From Pampus argenteus (Eukaryota; Chordata; Actinopteri; Scombriformes; Stromateidae): a stretch of 64,000 nucleotides of DNA. The translations under genes were made by a program, and so were the position numbers. Positions 50,601 through 62,111 of the stretch are shown here, piece by piece (position 1 is the stretch's first letter; the number at the start of each line of letters is the position of its first letter). The stretch covers positions 6,707,001 through 6,771,000 of the forward strand of contig CM072868.1 in NCBI GenBank assembly GCA_036937835.1, in the 5' to 3' direction. Under the pieces are notes generated by a model. The model did no database searches. It was given only the letters and a program-made list of their open reading frames with translations, and had not been told where the DNA came from.

Positions 50601-53543
50601 CTTCTATAATACACATTATTGATGTCTAAGTGTGTGTAAGAGGGCAGATTTTTCTTTCATATTTCTGTGTTATATTTGCTTATATTTACTGCCCACTCAC
50701 TTCTCTCTGTTCACTCTCGTTCTCTCTCTCTCTCTCTTCTTTCAGTGCTGGAGCGATGCTACCCAAAGGAGGTGCAGGAGCTGTATGATGTCATGAGACG
50801 CTTTGCCAGAGTGGTTGGACCGATTGAACATGACAAATTCATCGAAAGTCACGCATGTTAGTATTTGGCTGATTACATAGCTGAGCTGTGTGTGGAACAG
50901 CCTTGTAAACATTGCAGATTATGGCTGCAGAGGATGGATTTGTGTGTGTGTGTGTGTCGTTTTTTAAGATAATTCCAGCACTTTTTGTAGGTTCCTAATA
51001 TGTTCATATGTGCAGATTGGTGACAAAAAACAAACAAATCACATAACATGTCACACGTTTTGATGATGGTGGTGCCTCACACATCGGGTAGTCCCTTCGC
51101 CCATATATGTTGATAAATCTGATTTTTTTTTTTCCTTAAATCTGTCACCTGTCTGTATTTGTTAACAACATGCAAACTGTATATGCACGTGTATAATTAG
51201 ACACTGATGGCTGAAAATGTGTCAAACTGTCTGAGTGGCATGAAACGCTTCATCTCTCTTACACTGAGTACTGACTTTCCTTTAACTGCCTTCATCTCCT
51301 TTTCCTTCCAGTGGAGTTCGAGCTGAGGAGAGAGATCCGCAGACTGCAGGAATACAGGAAAGCGGGGATCAAGTCTTTCTGCAGTGAGTCTAGCCTGACC
51401 TTCCTCACTCCCTTGCTCACCAAAAGCTTAATTTCAAAGTTGCATGACTAAGCAGAGTACTCTATTTGTATTCAGTCTTGAGCTCTGCTGAACTGTTTGT
51501 TTTTGAGTTTGGCATCAAAACGTTGTAATTACTATTATTTGCAGGCACAGCAACAGCACAGTCTGTCTGACATCAGTTGTTTTGCTGTCTTTGGATTATT
51601 TTTGAAATTATAACATTTGGCTAGTTTGTTGATGGACAAAGGAAATCTCAACTGAATATTTGACTTGGTTGCTATATTGTAAAATTGGCTCTACTCTTTG
51701 AATAATATAGGAGCAGGGCTGGCGTAATGAATAAAATACTTAAATATTCTGTTTGCGTAAGGTTTTATCTTGATAAATTAAGCCTATTACAACAGATGTG
51801 TCACCCTCAGAGCTACTTTACTAAGCAAACATATTGCTTATATGTCCCCAGGCCTTGTCATTTCATACAGCATTGCAGTAGCGTAATATTATTTTTTCCT
51901 AGTGGCAGCATTTTGACACCTTCCCTGCAATGTCTCTCTTTCGACCTCTCTGTGTAATTGTGGTCAGGTGCCAAGGTGTACGAGCGGGTGAAGCGAATGC
52001 GGGATGAAGAGCGCAGGAAGAGGACAATGCTGTGTGACGTGCTGCAGTACATCCAGGATGGCAGAGCCTGCCAGCAGTGGCTCAGCAAACAGGCTGCAAT
52101 GTGAGACTCCAGACTTTTCCTCCTTGCTTGTTAGCCCAGTGTGTAAAAGAAGGGCTGGTGAAGTCGTGCTCCCCGGAGACGCTGACCTCTGTCATCACAC
52201 TCTGCACCAAGCATACTGAGATGAGATGAATCGAGCAGAAGTTTGTATTACAGCGTATCCCTCCTCCACCTCAGTCTCTTTGGTATTTTTAGTCTTTTTA
52301 ATGGGCCGCTGCTCCTAGTTTTTCATCCAAAGCCTTTCCCTTTTGGGTGTTATTCAAGTTCTTGTAATTATTCTACCTTTTGAATGTGAATGATTCATCT
52401 TTTTTTTTTTTTTTGGATGACGATCCTGGAGTGAGAATAGTGAAAAAAGGCCAGAAATGCTGTGTCTAAGTGGGACGGCTGTGAGTGCGCGTGTGTAAGC
52501 TTGTAGTGATGCTAACTCTTACTTTCCTGATTACAGAGATGCTGGCATCACTCCAGCTGTTACAACGATCACAGTTTCAGGTAGGAAGCCTCTGTACTCC
52601 TCTGCCTTGGCATGGCCCCCGGCACAGTCGCATTAATGCAGACTCTCCATAAATCCACTTGAAAAATAGGCTCTACATGCATATTTATCTTTCTGTTTTT
52701 TCCTTTCAAATTAGCTGTCTTTCCTTAACCTCTAGAGCACAAATGGGACGCACACTCCCACACGGCTATATTTACACAATTTGTACACCATAAATATTTG
52801 TTCGCCTGACTCTTCCAGCAAAGGAATTAACTGCATGATGTCAGCCTGCTATTATGTTATTTGAACTGTGGTACTGTGTGTGTGTGTCTGTTTGACTGTT
52901 GAAATCTTGCTCCACAGCAACAGGTAGGCGGAGCGCCCCTCCCCTCAACCTGACGGGACTGCCGGGAACAGAGAAGCTCAATGAGCGGGAGAAAGAGGTA
53001 CAGCTTTCACTCATCTGTGTTTAAATGGTCACACAGAAAGACTAAAGCCTCAGTATGCAGCACACGAACTAGATCATCCATTGTGCTGTCCGACCACGTC
53101 TGTGTTTACATCTGTCCGAACGTGAAGCAAAAAGCAGCAGCCTCTTGCCAAAAGCTTGGGGTCAGATTTACTGTGGCTCCTGTATCTATAATAATAAAAA
53201 AAAGACCTTCACACACCTGGCAAACTTCAGCATAAAGCGCATGATTGTCTTATTGTTTCGGAAAGCGATTTGCTGTTACACAATCGGACGAGCACTTCGT
53301 TTGATGCAAACAAAATACTTGGTGTCATTTTGTAACTCTTTTGTTTTGTGCTTGTAGCTATGCCAGGTGGTGCGGTTGGTGCCAGGGGCCTACCTGGAAT
53401 ATAAGCAAGCCTTGCTGAACGAGTGCAGACGGCAGGGTGGACTACGGCTGGCACAGGCCCGAGCGCTGATCAAGATCGACGTCAACAAAACACGCAAAAT
53501 CTATGATTTCCTAATCAAGGAGGGCTACATCACGAAGGCCTAG
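44587..53543 (+). CDS. tada2a: Transcriptional adaptor 2A (TADA2A), complete
   Basis: Fifteen coding exons total 1338 bp, encoding 445 residues (human TADA2A is 443) with every splice phase consistent. Start codon ATG at 44587 begins MDRLASFG, matching the family N-terminus; stop TAG at 53541-53543. Domains: ZZ zinc finger around residues 15-65 (CRGC, CAEC, CLQC and HKKHESDH), SANT/Myb domain around 70-120 (WTAQEEMALLEA, KTKEECESHYMK), a charged central region (SRLKERQRRKK) and a C-terminal SWIRM domain around 360-445 ending in IYDFLIKEGYITKA. TADA2A is a nuclear subunit of the ATAC histone acetyltransferase complex, linking GCN5/PCAF and TADA3 (family knowledge). It lies 26.5 kb downstream of traf4 on the same strand. 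Four of the 14 introns use the donor GTTAGT. The TADA2B paralogue is excluded by the close residue match to TADA2A. Confidence 0.98.
45086..45192 (+). CDS. tada2a: tada2a exon 2
   Basis: 107 bp encoding DPFDKPPCRGC to LLCLQ, the first part of the ZZ finger. Acceptor TTTTTAG, donor GTTAGT. Confidence 0.95.
45785..45844 (+). CDS. tada2a: tada2a exon 3
   Basis: 60 bp, 20 codons, CFTKGFEHKKHESDHKYEIM. Completes the ZZ finger with one Cys and the paired His. Acceptor TTTCAG, donor GTAAGT. Confidence 0.95.
45939..46030 (+). CDS. tada2a: tada2a exon 4
   Basis: 92 bp encoding TSDFPVLEPGWTAQEEM to CGFGN and two bases of Trp; start of the SANT domain. Acceptor CATACAG, donor GTTAGT. Confidence 0.95.
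46251..46276. repeat. (TAGA)n microsatellite in tada2a intron 4
   Basis: About six and a half units of the tetranucleotide TAGA, about 110 bp before exon 5. Confidence 0.9.
46389..46546 (+). CDS. tada2a: tada2a exon 5
   Basis: 158 bp encoding QDVAYQMRTKTKEECESHY to AIPFK; rest of the SANT domain. Acceptor TCCTGTAG, donor GTTAGT. Confidence 0.95.
47115..47203 (+). CDS. tada2a: tada2a exon 6
   Basis: 89 bp encoding TDDPPRPTFDSVLSRDMAGY to ADFME. Acceptor CCACAG, donor GTGAGG. Confidence 0.95.
47276..47287 (+). promoter_or_regulatory. tada2a: CTCF-core-like motif in tada2a intron 6
   Basis: CCACTAGATGGC fits the CTCF core. A related TCAGTAGATGGCACT lies at 47636-47650 in intron 8 with the same orientation. 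Confidence 0.3.
47316..47388 (+). CDS. tada2a: tada2a exon 7
   Basis: 73 bp encoding EFDNYAEWDLKDIDFVDDD to SDILR plus one base. Acceptor CACCTAG, donor GTGGGT. Confidence 0.94.
47496..47559 (+). CDS. tada2a: tada2a exon 8
   Basis: 64 bp encoding LKLSVVDIYHSRLKERQRRK with split codons at both ends. Acceptor TTTCAG, donor GTAGGT. Confidence 0.94.
48722..48765 (+). CDS. tada2a: tada2a exon 9
   Basis: 44 bp encoding IIRDHGLINLRKFQ, flanked by split codons. Acceptor CTTTCAG, donor GTGAGT. Found by homology; too short to stand out as an open reading frame. Confidence 0.93.
50746..50856 (+). CDS. tada2a: tada2a exon 10
   Basis: 111 bp encoding LERCYPKEVQELYDVMRR to KFIESHA. Acceptor CTTTCAG after a long CT-rich tract, donor GTTAGT. 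Confidence 0.95.
51312..51383 (+). CDS. tada2a: tada2a exon 11
   Basis: 72 bp encoding EFELRREIRRLQEYRKAG to SFC. Acceptor CTTCCAG, donor GTGAGT. Confidence 0.95.
51968..52100 (+). CDS. tada2a: tada2a exon 12
   Basis: 133 bp encoding AKVYERVKRMRDEERRKR to WLSKQAA. Acceptor GGTCAG, donor GTGAGA. Confidence 0.95.
52537..52580 (+). CDS. tada2a: tada2a exon 13
   Basis: 44 bp encoding DAGITPAVTTITVS, a variable linker before the SWIRM domain. Acceptor ATTACAG, donor GTAGGA. Phase fits both neighbours; residue conservation is low, as in other species. Confidence 0.88.
52918..52997 (+). CDS. tada2a: tada2a exon 14
   Basis: 80 bp encoding TGRRSAPPLNLTGLPGTEKL to REKE. Acceptor TCCACAG, donor GTACAG. 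Confidence 0.95.
53358..53543 (+). CDS. tada2a: tada2a exon 15 (SWIRM domain, stop)
   Basis: 186 bp, 61 codons and TAG, from LCQVVRLVPGAYLEYKQALL to IYDFLIKEGYITKA. This is the main part of the SWIRM domain. Acceptor CTTGTAG. Confidence 0.97.
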   Translation, partial: LCQVVRLVPGAYLEYKQALLNECRRQGGLRLAQARALIKIDVNKTRKIYDFLIKEGYITKA

Positions 53544-53810
53544 AAGCATTTGATCTGACCACAGAGGCGAGTAGACTGTGGTCAGTGCTTCAATTTACTT
53601 TAATGTCGTAACGTTTTGTGTGTTTGTGTTTGTGCATGTGTTTGTTTTAAGAGGTTCGGAGTGTTGCTGCTCATTTTTTGAGATATTTTAACATTAAGGT
53701 CCTGTTCTGTTTTTGAGTCTTAAATGTATGACAATGACAAATCTTTTTGTATAATTCTCTGTCAGAAGAACAGTGGCTCATATTAAAATGAGGATGTATT
53801 TATTTCTCCT
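53544..53810 (+). other. tada2a: tada2a 3' untranslated region (short form)
   Basis: From the stop codon to just past the ATTAAA at 53782-53787, about 270 bp. A longer form using an AATAAA near 54459 is possible but has less support. Confidence 0.5.
53782..53787 (+). terminator. tada2a: poly(A) signal, tada2a (ATTAAA)
   Basis: First common poly(A) signal variant after the stop codon, 239 bp downstream, with a T/GT-rich stretch following at about 53845-53870. Confidence 0.5.
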
Positions 53811-56229
53811 GTCATAAATTGTTTATGAAAAAACAAAAACAAAACTTGGTGTTTATGTTAATATTTTAACTGACTTGGCCCCATTCAGACTGAGGTCAAT
53901 GGACTGGGATCTGATACCTATGCAAATAATTAGTTAAAATTAAATAGTTCTCTGAATTCTCCTCTGGAAATCAACAACTTACAAACTTTATAGCTTTAAA
54001 CTTTACATCAGCAACAAGTTGTAAACGTTCCTGTATGAAGTAAATTATCAAAGATTCCCCTCTGTGAATGACATCTACATTTCTGCAGATGATAGATGAT
54101 CCTGATGCACATTCACATCTCACAGCAGAAGTGTAAAATCGGCCTGATCAGCAGTCTTGTCAGCATTTTTGAATGACAAGTGACAGTGACACAGACAGTT
54201 AGTGGCATTGGTGACTCGATCCTTCCTTTCTCCATCTGTGGACGTGGGAGAACTGTGATTAGTGTAACGCAGGCAGCTAGGAGGCCTCCGGCCTCTGACG
54301 GGCTTATCAGAGCAGAGAGCAGCCGCCGCATCAACCTCAGCTAACAGCCTGATTATAACGGCAGATTCAACCTTTGATGATAAGGGCGAGGCAGCGGCAG
54401 AAGAACGTCTGAACTGAAATGCAGGGATTGAATCTGGATTTAAGAGGATGTGAAGGAAAATAAATTCGGAGGGTTTTTAACGCCTCCACGTGTCTCATCA
54501 AATCAACGTTCCAAAACAAACGAGAAGCAGCAGAGTGAAATTGCTTCTTTCACTTTTGCTCATTTCACAGGATACCGTTTTATTTATGTCTCACTTGCCG
54601 TCTTTACCTGAGCATCAGTTCCAAACAGTCTCAACAAACGAGACTTTGATCTGTCCTCGCTCTCCCTTTTTATTTTCTGTTTAAAGCTGAAGCTCTTATG
54701 TTGGCAAATAATGGCAATCAGTGTTTGGTCTAACCGAGAAGTCGACTATATCACTGACAATGAAGCTACCACAGTTTTTCTAACATGTAATAGCTGCGTC
54801 TTGCTTCAACTGTGTGAGCGGAGGCTTTTCATGGTGACACTGAAGCATTTCAGGGTGCTGCCTTCAACAGGGTCCTTATATGGCGGCAGAAATGACATAC
54901 TGTGCATTTAAATACTGTAAGCGCAAGAAAAAAGCAATAAGGAATATTATAATGGAACACAAATTAACTTATAAAACACCACTACAAAGGGTAATTAATT
55001 GAGATGTCTAAAATGATCTACCACATCATTGTCCAGCATGAATGTCCCTGTTAATTCAGACATGTGTCATTGTGCTGCTTAATGTGACACAAACGCAGTG
55101 TGTGTGTTTTTGCTTTCCTTGCTCTCCTTTAAGAGAGGTGAACACACATTTTTTTTTACAATCAGGTGCAACAAGTTTGCAATTCATCCAGTGCAATGAA
55201 TTAAAAAGACGTAGCATGCTCAAGCTTCAAGTAAAATAGCCATTTTCTCACCCCACAGATTCTCTGTACAGAATATGTCTTATTGGCTTATCACCTGTTT
55301 CACCCAGCACATGTTCTGTCACTGTAAGGTCTGTGCTGTAGTGGCAGATGGAGCAGATGTTGGTGTCAATGCTCTGCATGTGTGCAGAGATGCAGCATTT
55401 CTCAATCCACCCACACACACACACACTGCCTTCTCAGACACACTATTTTCCTCCTACTCCCGCTGCCTTGTCTCGGACTCCCCACAAAGGTAAATTGATG
55501 CCGACTTCCTTCAGGAGGAAACTCGTGTTGATCTAATAAACATCACACACTGAGAGGGAGACTCAAACAGGCACATTCTGACAGTCTGCACACCTGTACA
55601 CTCGCGTTTGCTGTTTTAAAATCACATTTCACAAGAAGCATTGATAATCAGGATCGTGCAAATCTGCATCAGAATTAATTATTTTCCATCATTTGATAGA
55701 TAAAATACAGAGAAGAAAGCGAGTAAATAAGATCGTGTTAATATATTTATGATCTGCAATAATATGTTAATTTACGGTCAATTATATTTGTATTGCTTAC
55801 TGATTACAACATTAAGAAAGACGAGATCTCTCTATGCTACTATGTTTTTGGAAAAAAAAAAAAAATCGATCCATTGTTTTAGAGCTTCTCCTCGGCTGGT
55901 GTCTTATTGATTTTTTTAAAACTTTTTTGCAATTCAGGAAAAAGTGGAAAAAGATGTCTCTCACATCTTTGCTCCGTGTTGTTGTATCCCTCTTTAAAAT
56001 GACAACACCCCCCCTTCCTCTTCCTCTTTCTCTTTCAATCTCTCTCATACACACAGTATATATACGAGCCACTCATCCTGCTTTGGCCATTATTGCTAGG
56101 TAGTGATTAACAGTGAGGTGAACTCATCAACACAAGAGGTTACCTTGACAACCAGGTCTATGGCATACTGAAGTCTGAAAAAAGGAGCGTCTGTGGAGAG
56201 AGGAGGGGAAGGGGGCAGCTCTGTGGAGA

Positions 56230-56258
56230 GACACACACACATACACATACACACACAT
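56230..56258. repeat. (AC)n microsatellite
   Basis: AC repeat with two AT interruptions. Confidence 0.85.
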
Positions 56259-58404
56259 TCGCCCTGTTGCTCACGCTCATCTGCTGGGCTGAAGAGTCGT
56301 GACTAACCAGAGTGGAGCACAGAAGTGAAGTCTCACCCACCCACCCCCACTCCCACCCACCCATCTGTCTACGTGCTTTTTCTCACCGACTCGCTATCAT
56401 GAAAGAGAGGCTACCAGTTAATCTCTCACACTCTGTGAGACATGATATTAGAAAAAGATGCAATAGTTCCATGTGTGGTTTTTTTTTTGTTGTTTTTTTT
56501 CCATGGCAACAAAAACGTGTGCCGTCTCAACTGAGACATTTCAGGTCTTGTTCTCTTTTGTACAGCAGCAAATGTGTTTGTCTGATGTCAGAGCAGCACG
56601 GATCAGACTGACGGGGAGGCTCCATGCTGCGCTCAGACACCTCACTGCTCTCACATGTTGCCACAGCAAACACTTAGATCCCATGTCTATTTACCGCCGT
56701 CACAGCTGGAGCGATGGAGCCGCCTGTGGGATCAGCAGCAACTTTATTTAGACCCCCATCCCCCCCAATCCACCCCCCTCACCCTCCTGTGAGCCAGGTC
56801 TAACATCTCCACCACCCCTGACCACAAAACACTTTCCATTCTCCTCATCTTACCAGCCCTCCTCTGTGCAGCGGTCACACACACACATCAGCACAGACTG
56901 AAATAACCATCTCTAGTGTTACAAGCCAGGCGGATTTACAGTGTATCTTTACACATTATGGTTTACTTTCTCAGGGATATTCATTCATCACCTTATTAAC
57001 GGACAAAATGAATACTGTGATAATCTACAAAAGCTTTGATCACACATTCCTTCAGCCAGACTCTTGCCTCGAACTCCATTCACGCTCGTAAAGCACGAAG
57101 AGAAGATAGTAAAGAAAAAGATGGAGTAGCACGAATCCCTGGGGACAGCCTGGTCTGTCTCAGCTTGGGCCTATTTCTAGGTACCACGCATGTTTTTCTG
57201 CTTCACCTCTCACATCAGGACTCTGAAATGTGCTGGCCGTCATCTTCAAACATTCTCCCTGAATGATTTCAGCAGCCTGGGATCACCGCGCTCTTAATTC
57301 ATTTATTTGGATTGACAGATGCTCTGCTGGCTCTCAGAAAGTGTAAATAAGTCGCCATAACTGAACAGCACAGGTTATTGAGCGTCCACATGTTATGAGG
57401 GATGTGCAGAGGATTTCTCCGTTAAAATCGCTTCGGCACCCTCTGCACTGTCAAGCCCATCAGTTATCTTGTGTTACAGGCGGTCAGGGTTAATCAATGT
57501 CACTACCGGCTCATCCAGAGCAGACGGCTCCTTCAGAACATGGCTGCAGGTGCTTGTTATTACGGTGACGGTGTCATTGTAAATTTTCAGCCTCGATGGC
57601 AGACTGCAGAGCCATATTAAACAGGAGCGTCTTCCCAGAATGCCTCTGACTCATCTGACATTTCAGTCTGAACCCCATTCCTTGTCTCCGCAGCCTGCAG
57701 CTCTATCTTTCCCTCTTCTATCTCTCTATCCATCTTTTCACTGTTCTAATTCAAGGTTGCCACATCTATCCCTCCTCTTCTTTACTTCTCGCTCATTTCT
57801 TTCGCTGAGCTTTTGTGTCACAATTTCCTCCTCTCGTTAAAAACATTCATCAGGTGAATTTCAATCAACACCGGCACAAAGCATGGGCTCTTATCTTTTA
57901 CTCTCTTCATAACCTATAAGATGATGCACAACAAAAAAAATCAACAACTGTCACTTTGTGTAGTCTTTCCCTTATAGCAAACAAGAAACAATCACCGTTG
58001 CACCACTTTTTAGTGGTCGCTCCGCCCCGGTGGTGCTGCTGTTTGTTTCCAGTTGATTGAATTTGGAATGTAATTAGGAATGACTCTGAGGCAGGGACCG
58101 TGGGTTTATGGATAGCAATAATATCTCCCCCAGGAGCACTTTGAAACAGGATTGACTTTGGAAGACATGTCTAATTATGGCTTTGTACACGGATATATTC
58201 ACTAAGGGCACAGAAAGCCCTGCAGATGCAGCTGCAGTCTTGAAGGTTCTCAGATCTGTGGCCATAGATGGTCAAAACATCCTATGTTTCTTCCAGGCTC
58301 GGGCATAATGAGATTTGGAATAACAGACCAAGAGAACTGACAGTATATTTGTTTTCCATATACGCCTGTAGCCCACCCTGAGAGGGCAACATTTAAATTG
58401 GTAT

Positions 58405-58433
58405 TGTGTGTATGTGTGTGTGTGTGTGTGTGT
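58405..58433. repeat. (TG)n microsatellite
   Basis: About 13 TG units with one A interruption. Confidence 0.85.
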
Positions 58434-60449
58434 TAAACACATGCATACAATTAGATTTGAAGTCAGCAGCATAGTGAAATGGAGACATATTGCCTGAAGG
58501 CACTGAGGGATGTAAAACTACATTGTTTATTGCTTGTCCAACTCTTGGTCTCTGGGTTTTTTTAGAAGTTCAACAGCTGCAGCGTGATCACACAGGTCTC
58601 TCCAGGCATTCAAATAAACAGTTCACATTGTATTTGAAGCTACTGTATCAGGTGTTCCTCTCATTTGTGCAGTATAGCTGTCTATATGCTGTTATACTGG
58701 GTCAAAGAGGTTTAGGGTCTGTGCTCAACTGCATGGCCGAACGTTGAATCGCTTGGCCCTTCTTGAACTTCGAATAATTTATGATTATACTGTAGCTCAC
58801 ACTGTAAGATAGAGATGAACTTCAAATGAATTCTGTCAAGGCGACTTTCTCTATATAGTGATCAGTATATCATAGTTTATGTAGCTGTCAGGTCTCTGGA
58901 ACGGTTATTTCGAGTGTGTTTTTGAGTTGAATGTGCACCGGTGGCATCAAGTTTCCACATCACACTTAAGTTGCACAGTCACACAATCGCCTCGAACGTG
59001 CACGTGCACAAAGAAACTTTCCTCTTCAGTAGATGAACTCGTTTACAGCCTTCTAGTGTCTCTAAACGCCACAAAAACATCATTCTTAGTGGAGCAGGAC
59101 TTTTAAGGTTCAAGCTGATATTGTATATTTGAAAGACTTCATTTTAAGGAAAAAAAAAAAAACTCAATAGATGAAAATTCTGCAGCAGAATTACGTCTGC
59201 AGCGAGGAGGAGGCTTTGATTCGGCATTCAGATAATAATGTAGGCAGATATAATTCACAGAAAATATCATTTTACAGGGAAATGAACACATAAAGTGAGA
59301 AATGTACCTTTCTTCAAATACTCAGACAGACTTGGTTGGTGGGTCTAGTCTGACTCCAGTATATCTAAACTCCTGCTTATGCTCCTGTTGATAGACTTTT
59401 TTTCAGATTTTATCCTCTGGTGACATATGGTCTCACAAACATTTCGAGGAAAACAAATTATCTCCCGTTTAGAAGTTGGAGCCATCGAGACTAAATTTCA
59501 GTCTAACGTTGATAATTATGTCAGGGGACAAGAGGTTTGTTTGTTCCACAGTTACATCTCACAAATAGTTTTTAGCTTTGTACTTTAAGGAGGCTTGATC
59601 CTCCCACTGCTTTCTCTATGAGGAGTAATCTGTGCCTTTACAAGAACACAAGCCCCCTCATTGTGAATGAAGGGGATTTCACCTTTACAGAGTTTGGTTA
59701 AAAGAGTGTTTTGGTGTCGTTAAGCAACCTCCAGGGTTTATGAAATCTCATAAGTTAATAATACATGAGAGTTAAAGTCTACTGCTTTATCCTTAGCCAC
59801 AGTTCATGTTGCTAAGCATGCGTTCAGACCGATATCAGCTCTGCATTAAAAAAATGCTGCCCTCTAATACATCTGAATGAGGGCAGTGCGTCGATGCAGT
59901 AGAGATGCCAACGCAGGAAGCTCGGGCAAAAATGTTCCAGGCTCAACTTTTCCTGTGACGCAACGCAACGTCATCGACATCAAGATGCTGTGTCGGCCAA
60001 TCACATTCATGCATTCCTGTTTCAGCTGTTTACCTCATGAACATCAAGAAGAAACTGTGCAGTGTTTTACCATCTGATAAGCTTTTTAAATGTATTAAGC
60101 CGTTGCTCCGGCCAAAGCATATCTTTCTTTTTCTCCCCAACCTTAAGGAGTAAACAACGTGTGCATTTGTTTTGGGCTGAATGTGGTATATTGCACCATC
60201 TCATGGTTTTGTTTTGGTTTTATTTTTACAGGAATCCTGCGTCAATGCAGTGGCCTTATTGAAATGAATCAGAGGGCTGCGTTGTTGTTTCATGCAAAAC
60301 TGTTTTCTGTCTGAACACAACCTGTGTGCCAATTGAAAAAAAAATAATAAATAAACATATCCTCCAGTATTGACAAATTTAAGAAAGAAAAAAATAATCC
60401 TGGCATGGCACACGCTCCTCCTGCTTCCCCCGCCTCTGTGTGGCACTGA

Positions 60450-60741
60450 TCACTCCTCATACAGAGGCGACGCTGCGCTGGACACGCCGCTCCTGCCACT
60501 GTAGAGACCAGGCGTTTGCACTGATGGCTCGTATTTCTGTTGACTTTCACATTATGTTGTTGTGTGTCGCGGTTTGTTGCCCACCATCTGGCCTCTTGCC
60601 ATCCTATTGGCTGTCTGCATGATCGGACAGACTGAAGCTAAATGCCCGGAGCGTGAAAGCTGCGGATCCATGCCCGCCGGATTGGTGCAGGCGTTGAAGG
60701 CGCTTTGAAAATCTCCATCTACCCCGAGTGAGAGTCGACTG
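60450..60741 (+). promoter_or_regulatory. probable promoter and untranslated first exon of next gene
   Basis: CpG-richer DNA at 60465-60500, an inverted CCAAT box (CCTATTGGCT, ATTGG at 60606-60610) and then about 130 bp of complex sequence ending at a consensus donor CTG|GTAAGT (exon end 60741). No convincing start codon or reading frame runs into the donor, so the exon would be untranslated. In mammals the gene downstream of TADA2A on the same strand is DUSP14, which has untranslated first exons; that identity is a guess from gene order. Confidence 0.3.
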
Positions 60742-60996
60742 GTAAGTTGAGTTATTCATCTGATGGAGGCAGTTCATCGGCATCATTTTAACCACATTAA
60801 CAAAAAAAAAAAAACAAACATATATACGTTTTGAAATGTGCTACACAGGCATTTATCTACAGTTTTTTTATTATAATCAGAAATTGAAGAAACGAGCGCA
60901 CCTGCCACTTTAACGAACAAATATATGTGCACTTCTTCAGCCTAAATAACAGCATTCAGATAACATTCACATCAGCCAGTTTTATATATTATATTG

Positions 60997-61014
60997 TGTA
61001 TATATATATATATA
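60997..61014. repeat. (TA)n short run
   Basis: About eight TA units, next to a T tract. Confidence 0.8.
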
Positions 61015-61045
61015 TTTTTTTTTTATCCAGAGCCTAACTTGTTCG

Positions 61046-61078
61046 ACGCACGCGCACGTGGACGAGCAGCGCGTGCGT
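61046..61078. repeat. CpG-rich 10-bp inverted repeat with E-box in spacer
   Basis: ACGCACGCGC at 61046-61055 and GCGCGTGCGT at 61069-61078 are exact reverse complements, with 13 bases between. CACGTG spans 61055-61060. The block carries many CpGs inside otherwise AT-rich DNA. Confidence 0.85.
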
Positions 61079-62088
61079 AGAGGGGCAGTGCTCATTCACA
61101 GCTCCATTATAAATGATTAAACTTATCACTTAAAGCTCTGCATGTGTCTGGAAGACAGAGAGGCCAATAAAACATAGTTGTTGTTTTTTTTTTAAACAAC
61201 AACATCATTTATATTTTTTTTCTGTGAAAGATAATCTAGCCTAATATTAATAGACAGAATTAAATTATTAATTGTGATATAAAGAAATCATCTCATGACA
61301 CCCTACAGTGAAATGTACTTTATATTCGCTGTTTGTAGCACCAATTACAGATAATGATGAGTCTTGTCTCATTAGATTCTGGACAGTGTGTCATTTTTTT
61401 TTCCCTCCATTGTTTAAAAGTAGAGTAAAGTAGAGTCACTCCATTTATCCGTCTCATCTGTCTGCTGCGGTGACGGATGCAATTATACTCCTTCCTACAA
61501 ACTTGGCATTTAAAGCAACTAGAAAACTAAGCTGGAACCAGCTGTTGGCCTCTTTGTGTGATAACGACTGAAACATTGCGGACTGAGCGAGCCAAAGCCA
61601 AACCACCGTCTCTCTCTCTAAATGCATTTAGACCCTTCCTCCTTTTTTAAAACCCGCTGCGGTTGTCATCAAAGCAGTCGTGTTGTGAAGCTGCGGCCAG
61701 CTCTGTTTGGAGTAATTCAAAGCAATCCTGTCCGACCACCGAAAGAGCATCCTTGTCATTGCTCCTGATTATTATCTAGACTGCAGGCTGCACAGTCACT
61801 TTCAGAGATCACTCAGACTGAATCATTGGATTGCTTTTGATTGAGGGCCTGCTTGTGCTCCTGCTTGCACCTTTCCCCAGTTTTATTTCAGTGTTTTCAT
61901 TCATCTTTTTCTGGCCGTGTGAGTGGGTGTCAAGTTAGTCAGGAATGTGTCGTTAACCGAGTCAAGTTCAGCACGGATCTGGTGTCCACCAGGTTCCTCC
62001 CTGGAACGTGAGGCTCTAGTTTTCCTGACGGTGGGTCACGTTTCCAATTTGCGTTAGCGGAGGTGGAACCGGACCCCTGTGGAATCTC

Positions 62089-62111
62089 ACACACACACAC
62101 ACACACACACA
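62089..62111. repeat. (AC)n microsatellite
   Basis: About eleven uninterrupted AC units. Confidence 0.9.

Larger units (their letters stand above)
53811..60449. other. intergenic DNA downstream of tada2a, no gene seen
   Basis: AT-rich with microsatellites and C-rich runs near 56750-56800. Segments 57260-57420 and 58020-58270 (TTGGAATGTAATTAGGAATG, GTCTAATTATGGC) are repeat-free and motif-dense, so they may be regulatory. No reading frame looks coding. Confidence 0.55.
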
